Shown piece by piece: positions 53,148 through 63,564 of a stretch of DNA of 64,000 bases. This stretch comes from Manduca sexta (Eukaryota; Arthropoda; Insecta; Lepidoptera; Sphingidae): assembly GCF_014839805.1 (NCBI RefSeq), contig NC_051123.1, positions 3,640,727 through 3,704,726 of the forward strand, written 5' to 3'. The position numbers and the translations under genes are program-made. Position 1 is the first letter of the stretch. Each line of letters opens with the position of its first letter. The notes beneath the pieces are model-generated. The model did no database searches and was not told the origin of the DNA. It was given only the letters and a program-made list of their open reading frames with translations.

Positions 53148-53414
53148 CTGTTTGAAGGGTTCGAACATAAGTTTTGAGCCGTTTTGATTTTTGAATTAAA
53201 AACTTAACAGTTTATTTCCTTGCTATGTTATTTACATGATAAAAAATGTGAAGATTTTGGAAAGTTGTTAGAAGTATACACCTAACCTTTCAGAAACTGT
53301 TAAGCGAATTTTAATAATTATGGCAGATATTTCATTCTGCGAAATTGCTATTGGAAAATAAGCAAGCAAAACCTATTCGAAAACACACAACAGAAACATT
53401 TTTTAAATAAAAAA

Positions 53415-53476
53415 TGCTTCTGCCAATGTCAGTGTACATATAATCCAATTTCTGCCGGTTTCCGTTTTGTAATTTA
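53415..53476 (+). repeat. Dispersed repeat E, fragment
   Basis: TTCTGCCAATGTCAGTGTAC and ATATAATCCAATTTCTGCCG keep the E order. Confidence 0.4.
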
Positions 53477-53641
53477 TGTAATATGTAATTATTATTATAA
53501 CGATTTGCAGACTACATTTATGCATATTATTATTAGTCCTTATTACCAGCAATTAACACTACGATTAATCGATTTTTCGCTAATTTCCGTGAGAACGCAA
53601 TATTATGATTTCTTTATCTTTTGTAGGCTTGCAAAATCTCT

Positions 53642-53856
53642 TTTTAGGGTTCCGTACCTCAAAAGGAAAAAACGCAACCCTTATAGGATGACTTTGATGT
53701 CTGTCCGTCTGTCAAGACCCTTTTTCTCAGGAATGCGTGGAGGTATTAAGCTGAAATTTATATCAAATACTCAATATATCAAAGTAATATCAAATACTCA
53801 GTTTGTACGGAACCCTCGGTATGCGAGTCCGACTCGCACTTGGCCGGTTTTTTGCT
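53642..53856 (+). repeat. N repeat (abundant lepidopteran 'GGGTTCCGTACC' element)
   Basis: TTTTTAGGGTTCCGTACCTC, ACGCAACCCTTATAGGATGA, TCTGTCAAGACCCTTTTTCT, GTACGGAACCCTCGGTATGC and GAGTCCGACTCGCACTTGGC. From memory this block is very common in moth and butterfly genomes. GGTTCCGTAC and GTACGGAACC form an inverted pair. A short internal repeat (ATATCAAATACTCA) occurs twice. The 123-codon frame over it is not a gene. Confidence 0.75.
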
Positions 53857-53889
53857 ATAAAATGAAGAATTCTTGAATTACACAAAACG

Positions 53890-54575
53890 CTCATTAAAAA
53901 AGATATAGTATTATAAAATTTGTCTTATTTTTACCTTGAATTGTCTCTCTTGTAAGGTTGATTTTTTCAAGTTAGCGTAGTGTTAATTACAACTGTCGAA
54001 TATGACGTGTCGTGTGTCTTTTCGGAGAATTTCCCTTCGCCATTGATTTTTGCTCTAGATTTATATATTTATTTAGGAGACGGCGCCATATTGACTAATA
54101 TGTTTTCCCCATTAGCCACTGTCTCATAACTCACTATCTTTTCACTTATTTTATCACTTACACTGCTGTTTTCTTTGGTTTTTCCTTCCTGATCGTTCCA
54201 TTATTATATTTCATCGTCGAGTTATCAATTAAAATGTAAATTGAATAGCCACTTCAGTTGAACACTTAATAATGGAAGTTCGATTTAATTATATCTTTAA
54301 AATACTTTTTACTAGTCCAGATATAATTTAAGTTGGTGTATATTATTTAAATATATTAATAAAATAAAGAAAAACATATCATTTTTGTAAAAACGCAGGA
54401 ATTAAAATCTCCGTTCTCTTCTTTAAACGCTAATAGTAGGAATACCAATACAAGATTCTACATTTTTTATAAATACTGCTCAATGATTTTGGTTTATGCA
54501 CTTGCTTGACATTAACTCCAAATGGGGGTACCATTCACTAACCGTCTGAGAAAAGCTTACAGTGAACCGGGGAAT
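53890..54575. other. No recognisable feature
   Basis: AT-rich, nothing recognised. Confidence 0.4.
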
Positions 54576-54580
54576 CAAAA

Positions 54581-54625
54581 TAAGGAATTAGCAGTCAGCC
54601 AGATGGGCTGACTGCGAATTCCTTA
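54581..54625. repeat. 20-bp hairpin
   Basis: TAAGGAATT-A-GCAGTCAGCC pairs with GGCTGACTGC-G-AATTCCTTA around the loop AGATG, with one mismatch. The core of this size could be a MITE remnant or small-RNA precursor. Confidence 0.7.
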
Positions 54626-54629
54626 ATAC

Positions 54630-55245
54630 TAATATTTTAAATGCGAATGCTTAAGATGTTTTTTTTGGATTTTTGGATGTTTGTTAGAAGCAAACGTAGC
54701 AACTGTTAAATAAATTTAAATGAAATTTGGCACACAGATAACCATGTAGAAAACGTCATATATGCTACTTTATATCTTGGTAATTTAATTATGTAGGAAA
54801 TATTCGAATTTAATCTGATCTATTTAGCTAGCGTTAGTTATCGAGCTCATGTCTGTTTATTATTGTTAATCCTTGTATCATTATTATTATAATTATGTAA
54901 TCACCCCAAATTAAGTTGTTTTATTTTTTTCACTGATTTTGTATTATGTGCATGACGACTCGTATTTGAAACAACATTTAGCTTTGTGTTTGAAAACTTT
55001 GTCAATGAGGCATCGATGAATGTTTTGTGAGTTGTTCCTTTTAATAAATAAATAAGTAAAATTTAGAAAGTATATGGCGATATGGATCGCTACAGGAAAG
55101 GTTTTCAAGAGAGCCTTCGAGCAACATCTAGTATACAATATACACTAACAATTCGATAGAAAATTAAAACATATATTAACATAATTACAAATAGAATTAT
55201 AATCTATTTTAAATCTGAAATTGAATATTAAATTTACAAAATATT
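54630..55245. other. No recognisable feature
   Basis: A minus frame at 54944-55138 is rich in F, K and C without domain. Confidence 0.4.
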
Positions 55246-55250
55246 TAATA

Positions 55251-55716
55251 CTAGCTTTTGCACACGGCTTCTCCCGCGTGAAATAAATTTCTGGGATAAA
55301 AGACCCGCTAAAAAAAGATATCCGATTTAATTATATCTATGGCTCACTATTTTGGTCATAGTGGCTTCCACGTAAAAGGTAGATATATGCTGTCCCAGAC
55401 TTTTATTTAGAACTATTTAATTCAAACAATCCTATGGTACAATATCTTTGTCTAACTCTAACGGTTTCGGCAGCGTACGCCAAGATAGCAATTTATTTTT
55501 TACTTACTTGATATTATGAATCGTTATATTATGACCAAATTACACAAAATCATTATAAATTGTAGCCTATGTGTTATTCTGATGTATTACCAATATTACG
55601 GTTAAGTTTCTTCCAAATTTAGTAGTTTTTTCATGAAAGAGGAACAAACATACATATAGGTACATACATACATCCATCCTCATAAACTTGAAATTGAATT
55701 TATAATATAAGTAAGA
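55251..55716 (-). mobile_element. Helitron, 'TCCTACTA' family, with interior insertion
   Basis: CTAG with inverted end GCTTTTGCACACGGCTTCTC at the left. The family body ATAGGCTACAATTTATAATG-type block and GAGGAACAAACATACATATA at the right. Compared with 26166-26425, about 200 extra bases lie between 55300 and 55500, including GGTCATAGTGGCTTCCACGT. The 5' TC is at about 55715. Confidence 0.7.
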
Positions 55717-55927
55717 TTTAATATTAATAGCAATTTGGCTGATATATGGTTTATTAAAATACGAAGCTTCGAATAAGTTATACGAATTTGCAATATTGAA
55801 GAGAAATTATTTAAATATTAATTTTCGTATGTTCGTTGCAGAATATTATGAGGATTTCTCTAAAATTCGCTTGATTATGTTTTTTCGCTGTAATGTTTGA
55901 TTGTAAGAATGAACACTATCAATATTT

Positions 55928-55970
55928 GAGTAACCACCGTACACAAGGTGTTAAAACCCGCTGCTACAGC
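55928..55970 (+). repeat. Dispersed repeat C, scrap
   Basis: GTAACCACCGTACACAAGGT and GTTAAAACCCGCTGCTAC only. Confidence 0.4.
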
Positions 55971-56169
55971 GATATATAATATATTTTTTAAAAAACATTT
56001 ACACAAAAATGATAAATTGTTGATAAGAGCCATCTTGCGCTCATCATAAAAACTAAGATTAACAGTAGCAATTTTTCCTTTTTTTGCTTGTCAATTGAGT
56101 TCGAACAAAAATGTCAACGCATAGTCAGCTCTGCGTTTCATTAAATCAAAACGAAAAACGAATTCATAC

Positions 56170-56275
56170 AGTGGTCAATACGGACCCGAAATACCCGCCA
56201 TAGTGGCCCACGTATGTGTGTCGCGTTCCGTGATCAGCCTGTATATATCTGATTCCAACAGGCCGGCATAATGAA
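56170..56275 (+). repeat. Dispersed repeat C, fragment
   Basis: TACCCGCCATAGTGGCCCAC, GTGTGTCGCGTTCCGTGATC, AGCCTGTATATATCTGATTC and AACAGGCCGGCATAATG. Confidence 0.65.
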
Positions 56276-56369
56276 TATTAAAACAAACACCTAAACGTAT
56301 TCATCAACCTTCTCTTTTATAGTATTAGTAAGAATTATGATCTTTGGAACACCCATTCTGTCACATAAA

Positions 56370-56660
56370 GTTTGTCGTACCAACAGTCACTACCAACATG
56401 GTAGTGACTGATGGTAGGTCTCTGATATGTGAGGGTCCGCCTGGGTAGGTACGACTGCAAGGCTTATTTCTACCAAGCACTAGTGTGTAATCATGTTGTG
56501 TAACTACTGGACATAATAAGACTTAATATTTCATGTATCCGGATAGCGAGCACAGTGAAATACCAAGAATACTTTGTAATTAAAGGTGTTGTGTTTCTAC
56601 TGCTTGTGTGTGGTCGTATCGCGTATCATCAGGTGAACGGCAAGCTCGTCTCGTGATTTG
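56370..56660. repeat. Dispersed repeat D, inverted copy with 12-bp hairpin
   Basis: ACTACTGGACATAATAAGAC, GGTGTTGTGTTTCTACTGCT and ATCATCAGGTGAACGGCAAG match D. At its start CAGTCACTACCA (56384-56395) and TGGTAGTGACTG (56399-56410) form a perfect stem with a 3-base loop. Confidence 0.6.
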
Positions 56661-56669
56661 TAGCAAAAA

Positions 56670-57095
56670 AAAAGCATAAATAATTTGGATATCTTTCTGC
56701 AACAAATGTGCTCCTTAAATCAGTTTCAATTCTTCACCATTTCACGAACATTACATTGTCATTATAGTCTTTTGGAAAGCAAAGTTTAATGTCTTGTCAA
56801 ACCTTACTTTAGAAAGAGCAATAAAATCTCTCGTACAAGCAAAGTATATTACGAAGTTAAATTACCGGCCAGCATCATTATTAAACTTTATAACTTCGCT
56901 TACCTTGTTTATGGGTAATGTTATTTCGTTATTTCTTACTTTTGATGTGCTTTAATAAAGTTTACAACACTTTTACGAGCTTAAAAATGATATACGCCGT
57001 TGAAAGTTCTCACGATTTCATGCAATTGGCTGTTTTATCTGTTTCGGTTTTATATTGTTTTTCTTCTGCTGATTCTACTTTGCTCTAGTTTATAA
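56670..57095. other. No recognisable feature
   Basis: Nothing recognised. Confidence 0.4.
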
Positions 57096-57097
57096 TA

Positions 57098-57412
57098 ATA
57101 ATATCAGCCTTGTATTATATACTGTCCCATTACTGGACACGTGTCTTCTCTACTATTGAGAGGGATTAGGCTTTAGTCCACCACGCTGGCCTAGTGCGGA
57201 TTGGCAGATTCAGATACCCTCAGAAGTTACGGAGAAGTTATCAGGTATGCAGGTTTCCTCACGATGTTTTCCTTGACCTTTCAATCAAGAGATAATTCAC
57301 AAAGTATACACACATAACTTTAGAAAAGTCAGAGGTGTGTACCCTTGGGTTTTGAACCTGTGGACATAGGTACGTCTCAACAGTCCGTTCCACTCCCAAC
57401 TAGACTATCGTC
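57098..57412 (-). repeat. SINE-B, full length
   Basis: Tail AATATCAGCCTTGTATTATA, body CCACGCTGGCCTAGTGCGGA, box B GGTTTTGAACCTGTGGACAT, head CAACTAGACTATCGTCG. A 6-base insertion lies between box B and the head. Confidence 0.85.
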
Positions 57413-57419
57413 GTTATCG

Positions 57420-57830
57420 TCCTATTAGTTTACTCCCTTTATAATCAACTAGGTATCAAATGCAGGTTCGGCCATGAAAAAGAGTTTATACAGAATAAAA
57501 TTCCAATGCATACATTCCGGGATAAAAAGTAGCGGATACGTATACCCAAGGCATGATTTACATTGAACTTGATCAAAATATATTCAGCGATTTCTGTGTT
57601 TTCTTTTAGCATCCAAATATTTTAATATCACAGGAAGTAGCGATGCCTCGGCCCCTTTGCACATTCAATGATTGTAAATGATCCCCCCACCGTTAATTAT
57701 AAAGAACAATATTTAAGCAAATTCGTAAAATATTCAAACTTGGTTAACCTTCACATTGACTAATATTGTAAAGCTGAACTTTTAAATACTCTAATATCTC
57801 GAACTGCATCTCCCTCTATAAAAAACAGTT
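57420..57830. other. No recognisable feature
   Basis: A Helitron-like scrap (CCGGGATAAAAAGTAGCGGA near 57518) may be present; nothing else. Confidence 0.35.
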
Positions 57831-57835
57831 CAATA

Positions 57836-57975
57836 ATGATTTCTTAGGTTTACGCGAATGACATTGAAAAAATAAATTTTCGTGGTCACAAAATATTTAG
57901 CAGCAGTCTTCGAAACGTCGGAAGAAAATTATAATACAAAAAATTGCGATAAAATACTGTTATTTCAATGTTACT
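57836..57975. repeat. Palindromic MITE, family P, copy 6 (left arm shortened)
   Basis: CTTAGGTTTACGCGAATGAC at the left. The centre is GCAGTCTTCGAAACGTCGGA, and the right arm is AAAAATTGCGATAAAATACT. Much of the left arm is deleted. Confidence 0.65.
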
Positions 57976-57979
57976 TCAC

Positions 57980-58455
57980 TAATATCTGTATTATAGACGT
58001 TTTAAACTTAAGCCGCACAAAACCTAGTGTATAAAACAACAATTCAAATACAACTTCATATGTGTTTAAGTACATAGAACGTTTAGGATAATCCAAGTCA
58101 TCCCCAGAACGTGGTTCGGCCAAAACACCGAGGATTATAGTCGTGGTCGCTGACTTTTAAGTGGTTGTGAGTTTGCACTATATTACAAGGTAAGATTAAC
58201 CAGTTTAATTTGCAAGCAAATAACGATGTCAATTAGGATTTACTTGGTTTTATTGTCGGCGTGCGTGGTTGCGCATAATATTATGTTAAGAGACTATTTG
58301 GGAATATTTAGCCCTTGAGAATGGATTGGAAGAGTTAACTGATGACATTACAGGAGTTTATCGATTTGTGATTTGTTATAATTACTGTACATCGGAGTAG
58401 GCGGTTGAAATAAATATACAAATTAAATTATATGAGACTGACATAATGAAATGAA
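57980..58455. other. No recognisable feature
   Basis: Nothing recognised. Confidence 0.4.
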
Positions 58456-58459
58456 TCAG

Positions 58460-58695
58460 TTTTTAATACACATCACGCATTTATTCCTGAAGAGGTATGC
58501 AGAGGCGCAATTAGTTCGCCAAGTGTGTCCATCCCATGATGTGATTGGAGATGAGCCTGTCGTCATATCGGGCACAAATTCCAGACTCCGAGTTGATACT
58601 GAGCAGAAGAACGCAAATGTCACTTTGCTTCGAACCCAGGACCTCAGAGGGCTACTGTACCGCGCATGCAGTACAACTACGCCACCGAGGCAGTT
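58460..58695 (-). repeat. SINE-A, full length
   Basis: 3' end ATTTATTCCTGAAGAGGTAT, body ATCCCATGATGTGATTGGAG and GGGCACAAATTCCAGACTCC. Box B is CTTCGAACCCAGGACC, and the head is ACTACGCCACCGAGGCAGTT. Possible short duplication TTTTTAATA on both sides. Confidence 0.8.
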
Positions 58696-58744
58696 ACTTT
58701 TTAATAAATAAGAATAAAAAAATACGAAATCAATAAACGACCAT

Positions 58745-59875
58745 AACTGCTATTTTCGAATCGATCTCGAGGGCAACTATTGTAGTATCGTGTCATTATG
58801 GTAATCACCCCTTAACTAACAGCCTTTACTCCTGTTTTGACATACTCCAGCACATTCAACAACAAAAACATGTCCTACAATCTCAGTGATTTATGAAAAG
58901 AGGTCACATGTCAGATTTTTACATAAAAATAGCTACAGCGTGTGATATTTTCTAACATATTCGTAAATTCATCAGGTCCCAGAACTGGGACTGTTTCAGA
59001 AACGGTCAGAAGGGACCAGACCTCATGAATAAACGATTTGCGTTGTCTGTTTCTTTAACTGGAAGGTCAAAGGGTGTATGGGTTGTCACAGATTGACGAA
59101 TAGCCGCGGATGTATTTTGATATGCTCGTATTGTAAGCGTGAATTCCATTCCTGAATTCGATTCCTGTGTGTGATATTTTTTATAGCTCATTGCTGTTTT
59201 GATTGATTAACTGTTCTAATAAATTCGATCCATTGGGTTTTAATTGTGTTAATTATCGCTTACTAATAACCATCTGCATTATAACATTATAAAGAAAAAA
59301 CATTGAGTAGAATACTAACTTCGATTTTGAAAAATGTTTTGCCTATTAATGGGCCGCTATGCTGTCTTTAAATACTGCTAATTTTTATTCTAGAAATACA
59401 CTCAAATACAGTTGAATTCGTATTTGAAGATAAATTTCATAATTCTACCCGAAATATGTAATGGAGAATAGAAAAATCATATTTCAAACAAGATTTTATT
59501 AACCCTTCAATCTATAAGCATATGATTCGAAACGTCCCACCCAATTTTTATAACTCAAATTGACAGTCAGTGATTACATCATAAATAAAAAGGTAAAAAA
59601 AATTGGCGTGCATTAAAATATTTTCGCGCAAACAATTTTCGACGCGCGCGAGCTTTGAATATATTATGGGAGAGAAAGGTTAAAAGACGTGTAAATATTT
59701 CACAGGCTCGGCTTTTCCGTTTGTGCAAACATATCTTTATACATTGACTCTGGAATAACTCTTGCATTTATGGAACAATTTTTACTACACTAATAAATGA
59801 ATTCCTCCTAGCCGAATTTTGGCCACGGCGACTAATCACAACGGATATCAGCCAGGTACGCAGGAGATATTATAG
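58745..59875. other. No recognisable feature
   Basis: AT-rich, without recognised repeat. The frames at 59006-59191 and 59579-59767 (-) lack domains. Confidence 0.4.
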
Positions 59876-59884
59876 TGCACTAGT

Positions 59885-60174
59885 GTATGCGCCATATACA
59901 AGTGTACTCTCTGTTTCTTTACTTTCGTAGTCAGGCGAGACGGCAATCCGATATGACCGGAGAGGGATCAGGCGCAGGGCCAACGACTTTACGTGCTTTC
60001 CGAGGTATGAGGGTATCACACCGCCAACTCCCTGACTCCGAGCTGAGTAATTTTTAAGATGGAAAAACCCAGCCCCAATTATTTTGGCCCGACCCGGGAT
60101 TCGAACCCAGGACCTCAGCGCAGTAGTCTCACTCGTACCCTGTACCATTATAACTATGCCACCAAGGCAGTCAA
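59885..60174 (-). repeat. SINE-A variant with a different body
   Basis: The tRNA-like head is like SINE-A: CACCAAGGCAGTCA and box B GGGATTCGAACCCAGGACCT. The 3' body instead carries ACTCCCTGACTCCGAGCTGA, GCCAACGACTTTACGTGCTT and GGCAATCCGATATGACCGGA, absent from SINE-A. This indicates a chimeric or sister family sharing the promoter region. Confidence 0.65.
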
Positions 60175-60212
60175 CTAGACTAATAAGTCCTTATCAATGA
60201 TATATATTTTAA

Positions 60213-60320
60213 CTAGGTGTTGGCCGCAGCATCGTCCTCGAGAAAAGTATTTCCCACTACAAAGGTCCCTAAAAGGCCGTTCATAGCGCTATCTGTAGCC
60301 ACCTTCAGAATCGGTAACTA
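60213..60320 (-). mobile_element. Helitron-like 3' end fragment
   Basis: CTAGGTGTTGGCCGCAGCAT, AGTATTTCCCACTACAAAGG and GTTCATAGCGCTATCTGTAG parallel 12420-12525. Confidence 0.45.
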
Positions 60321-60348
60321 ATTCATAGATAATGTTAATTTTTTTTTG

Positions 60349-60376
60349 GTTTTCAGTGGGAATACCCACTGAAAAC
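60349..60376. repeat. Perfect 12-bp hairpin
   Basis: GTTTTCAGTGGG-AATA-CCCACTGAAAAC. It is followed by two copies of AATGAAAAATACGCCT. Confidence 0.8.
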
Positions 60377-60451
60377 GCCTTCAATAGAAAATGAAAAATA
60401 CGCCTGAAATGAAAAATACGCCTTCAATAGAAGGCGGTACTTTTTTTATTG

Positions 60452-60585
60452 TGGGCAAACAACTTGATATAGGTCGCAGGAACATGTCGGATGCAGGTCG
60501 CTTTCGACAGGTCCGTCTGGAAATTTTTGGGGAGGCTTATGTTCAGCAATGCACTTTATGTGGCTGATGATGATGATGATGAAAT
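60452..60585 (+). pseudogene. LINE ORF2 C-terminal relic
   Basis: A degraded match to the LINE ends inside the T elements: GTCGCAGGAACATGTCGGAT, GCTTTCGACAGGTCCGTCTG and TTATGTTCAGCAATGCACTT, then GATGATGATGATGATG. A TAG and a frame shift break the reading frame. Confidence 0.65.
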
Positions 60586-60653
60586 TTTTTATTTAATTTT
60601 TTTTATTATTCTACAACTCCTTAAGATTTGGATCTGAATCTATTATAGTATCG

Positions 60654-60845
60654 TTTTGGTTGGTCACGGTGTTGGAATATTTTGTGGGATCCAAACCGGT
60701 TCTAGAGGGTACCAGTCTCCAACTGTACATGGTACATCTGTATTGGCACATATTTTGGTTGGTCACGGTGTTGAAATATTTGGTGGGATCCAGAACGGTT
60801 CTAGAGGGATCTGTCTTTAACTTTACGCGGTGCCCCTACACATAT
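60654..60845. repeat. 99-bp tandem duplication (2 units)
   Basis: Units start at 60654 and 60753, each TTTTGGTTGGTCACGGTGTT, then GTGGGATCCARAACGGTTCT-like and AGAGGG. The second unit fades after about 60840. A 63-codon frame runs through both units. Confidence 0.8.
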
Positions 60846-60859
60846 AGTTGAAGTATTCA

Positions 60860-61465
60860 GTAAAGTTGAAATTAACCAAGATTGCAAAGATGAAAAGATC
60901 CCAGAAGTGCCAAACAGAATGAAGCGAAAACTTCAGAATATTATGCTACAGCTGTCATATTGCCTAGATGTTGATAGAAACCCAGAGTTACTCAACAAAA
61001 GCAATAAAAAAAAAACATTACAATAGGATACTACTGTAATGTTTTTTTTACTACTACCTGTCATAGTATGGTAAAAGAAATTTCTAGTGCTTTCGTAGTA
61101 TGATGTAGAGTATCTGGAACTGAAAGAAGAAGCCAAAGTTTGGTTACCTGTAATGGGACACGTGAACTGTTTAGTATGGAGTATTGTAGTACTGAAACCT
61201 AATTGGATTTATAACCTCCAAGAGTTAAAACCCAAAAATCTCTTTTAATATATTATAATCTACATCGTAGATTTAACTTTAAGACATAAAACATACCAGA
61301 AATGCATACTTAAAAAGAAACAATAAAACTACATCTCATAACACAGTCTGAACTTCATCGAAATAAAACTTGTTTCCAACTGAATTTTATTTCAAAGTTG
61401 GATTGAAGAAATCCAAACACGGTCAACTCGCTTTGTTATTGGAGAATATAAAAATGTGATTGTCT
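60860..61465. other. Unassigned; hairpin at 61008-61049
   Basis: AAAAAAAACATTACA (ending 61022) and TGTAATGTTTTTTTT (61035-61049) are perfect 15-base inverted repeats with a 12-base spacer. A frame-like stretch with CAGAATGAAGCGAAAACTTC near 60915 has no recognised domain. Confidence 0.4.
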
Positions 61466-61466
61466 A

Positions 61467-61765
61467 CGCAGTGCGAACCAAGCGAACGCAAGCGAGCGAA
61501 CAAGGGCTAGCGAACGTAAGCAAGCGACTTGCGCTGATAATACCCAACGTTTGCTCGCTGTAAACCACGTTCGGTTAATCAAGCCATTGTTGTGTATGTA
61601 GTACACGCAGCGAAGCACAGGCGAACGCAATGTAAGGCCCTTACAGGCACGTTCGCCTTTGACGAATTGTCCACATATAGTCGTTCGTGATTATTTGATA
61701 GCGTTCGTTCCTTTAACGTTCATTCGATAGCGTACGCTAGCTCTCGTCCGCTTGGCTGTACCGGG
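61467..61765. repeat. Inverted-repeat element rich in GCGAACG motifs
   Basis: The left side has AACCAAGCGAACGCAAGCGA and GGGCTAGCGAACGTAAGC. The right side has the inverted counterparts CGTTCGTTCC and GCGTACGCTAGCTCTCGTCC, ending in GCTTGGCTGTACC. Short AGCGAACG-type words recur at least eight times in both orientations. Subterminal repeats of this kind are typical of some MITEs. A weaker cluster of similar words sits at 11518-11612 in the 842-bp Helitron. Confidence 0.55.
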
Positions 61766-61940
61766 CATAATACCTATTACATTTGTTTTCACAAATGGTG
61801 CAGTGACGCTTTTATTGTTGTATCCTGGTGAGACTTGGTACAACTATCACAATTAGTCCTCAGTGAAAAAACAATTTTTATTAAGATTTAGCAATTCAAA
61901 TTATTTAGACGCCACATAGATTCTGTCAATTTATTGCCAA

Positions 61941-62229
61941 CTAGTTGACCAGACAGACGTTGTCCCGTCTTAACTATGAATTTTCAGCGCGCATTCTGTC
62001 AATCGCTGATAGTTATTTAAAAACAATTGACAGTTATATAAAATTTACATTTTCGTTAAGTTTTCTTAAATTTTCTAATTTTCCGCATAATTTTTTGAAT
62101 TTTTTTTCTTTCATAAGAACCTTCTCCTGACAATAACAAACACAACAAAAAACATAGTGAAATCTGTCCAGCTGTTCACGCGTGATGGCGTGACCAAGGG
62201 AAATAGGGATTCATTTTTATATATATAGA
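61941..62229 (-). mobile_element. Hel-b, non-autonomous Helitron-like element
   Basis: Minus strand starts TCTATATATATAAAAATGAA and ends with stem AGACGGGACAACGTCT then CTAG, inserted A|T. Body CACGCCATCACGCGTGAACA and CAGAATGCGCGCTGAAAATT. Very similar to 63208-63559, 1 kb away in opposite orientation. Confidence 0.85.
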
Positions 62230-62234
62230 TTATA

Positions 62235-62745
62235 AAACTATTACGAATCTGACGTTACTTCAGCAAGTCTGCGCGATGCCTTATTTTCGTCTATTACTCT
62301 ACCCATTTAAAAAAAATCAAGAAACAAGATCACCCATCCCGGAAGATACCCAATTCGCTTAAAAAGCCGGCGCAAAATTCACAACAATGCAAACTCATGG
62401 AGAAATTCCACCAGAATTGCATTAAAAGCATCCGTTTTGAAAATTCACATATTCGGATTACATGCCAGAATTCCTGGCTCCTCTCATATTACCCATTTTC
62501 TCTATGTAACATAGCAACAGAATTTATATTGAAAATGTTGGATTCACTTTGAGCGGTATTATTACAGATTTCAAGAGAAACTATTTCGGCATCTCTATTT
62601 TAGGTGATTTAATGTGTAGCTAAATTGGTTTCCAAATGGGATTGTTTGTTTGACCTTTATTTAGATTTGGGGTTTGGATTTCTAAAGTGCTTCAACAGCT
62701 ATGCAACTTCAAATAATGAATGGACTTATCAGTATTGGTCATTTT
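62235..62745. other. No recognisable feature
   Basis: Nothing recognised. Confidence 0.4.
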
Positions 62746-62749
62746 AGTT

Positions 62750-62945
62750 CTTCGGAAAAACATCGTGAGGAAATCTGCATACCTGCGAAATTCTTCATAG
62801 GAATTTTCGAGGGTGTGTGAAGACTACCAATCCGCACTAGGCCAGCGTGGTGGACTAAGGCCTAATCCCTCTCAGTATTAGAGGAGGCCCGTGTTCCAGC
62901 AATGTGACAATATATAATATAGGGCTTATATTATGATATTAAAAT
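62750..62945 (+). repeat. SINE-B, 5'-truncated
   Basis: Starts at AAACATCGTGAGGAAATCTG and continues through CCAATCCGCACTAGGCCAGC to TATATAATATAGGGCTTATA. The tRNA-like head is absent. Confidence 0.8.
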
Positions 62946-62949
62946 CAGC

Positions 62950-63205
62950 GGTTAGACTATAAGTAACCGCGTAAATAAATGTATTTATTATCATAACATT
63001 CTAAACCGCAAAATATGAAAATAAAAAATACTTCTTAAAGAGTGTACAATGCGGAAAAATTCCACCACGCTCGCGAAATTGGTACGTAAACGCAATTTAC
63101 ACAGCGAGACAGCGCCGCACCCACTGTTTATACAAATAGATATACAAGTCTAAAAACTGCATTTGGGTGTTTGAAATTGAATTTGTTTTAGAATAACGTA
63201 TTTCT
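62950..63205. other. No recognisable feature
   Basis: GACAGCGCCGCACCCACTGT near 63109 is locally GC-rich; nothing else. Confidence 0.4.
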
Positions 63206-63206
63206 A

Positions 63207-63207
<1 letters not shown>

Positions 63208-63299
<92 letters not shown>

Positions 63300-63559
63300 G
63301 AATCCCTATTTCCCTTGGTCACGCCATCACGCGTGAACGGCTGGACCGATTTCACTATATTTTTTGTTGTGTTTGTTATAGTCAGGAGAAAGTTCTCATG
63401 AAAGAAAAAATTGCGCTTAAAATTATAAAATTTAAGAAAACTTAACAAAAATATTAATTTTATATAACTGTCAATTGTTTGAAATAACTGTCAGCGATTG
63501 ACAGAATGCGCGCTGCAAATTTATAGTTAATACGGGACAACGTCTGTTGGGTCAGCTAG
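63208..63559 (+). mobile_element. Hel-b with TA-expanded 5' end
   Basis: TC at 63208 after A, then a long TA run, then AAATGAATCCCTATTTCCCT, CACGCCATCACGCGTGAACG, CAGAATGCGCGCTGCAAATT, a decayed ACGGGACAACGTCTGT stem and CTAG before T. It is complete. The TATATATA normally present near the 5' end has grown into a microsatellite. Confidence 0.8.
63213..63297. repeat. (TA)n microsatellite, about 42 repeats
   Basis: An uninterrupted TA run of about 84 bases. The apparent IYIYIY-rich minus-strand frame at 63212-63448 is produced by it and is not a gene. Confidence 0.95.
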
Positions 63560-63564
63560 TATAA

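Noticed and set aside
53505..53876. 123-codon plus-strand open frame
   Set aside because: Its second half is the abundant N repeat (GGGTTCCGTACC ... GAGTCCGACTCGC), so the frame is fortuitous.
63212..63448. 78-codon minus-strand frame ending in IYIYIY
   Set aside because: Produced by the TA microsatellite and Hel-b sequence.
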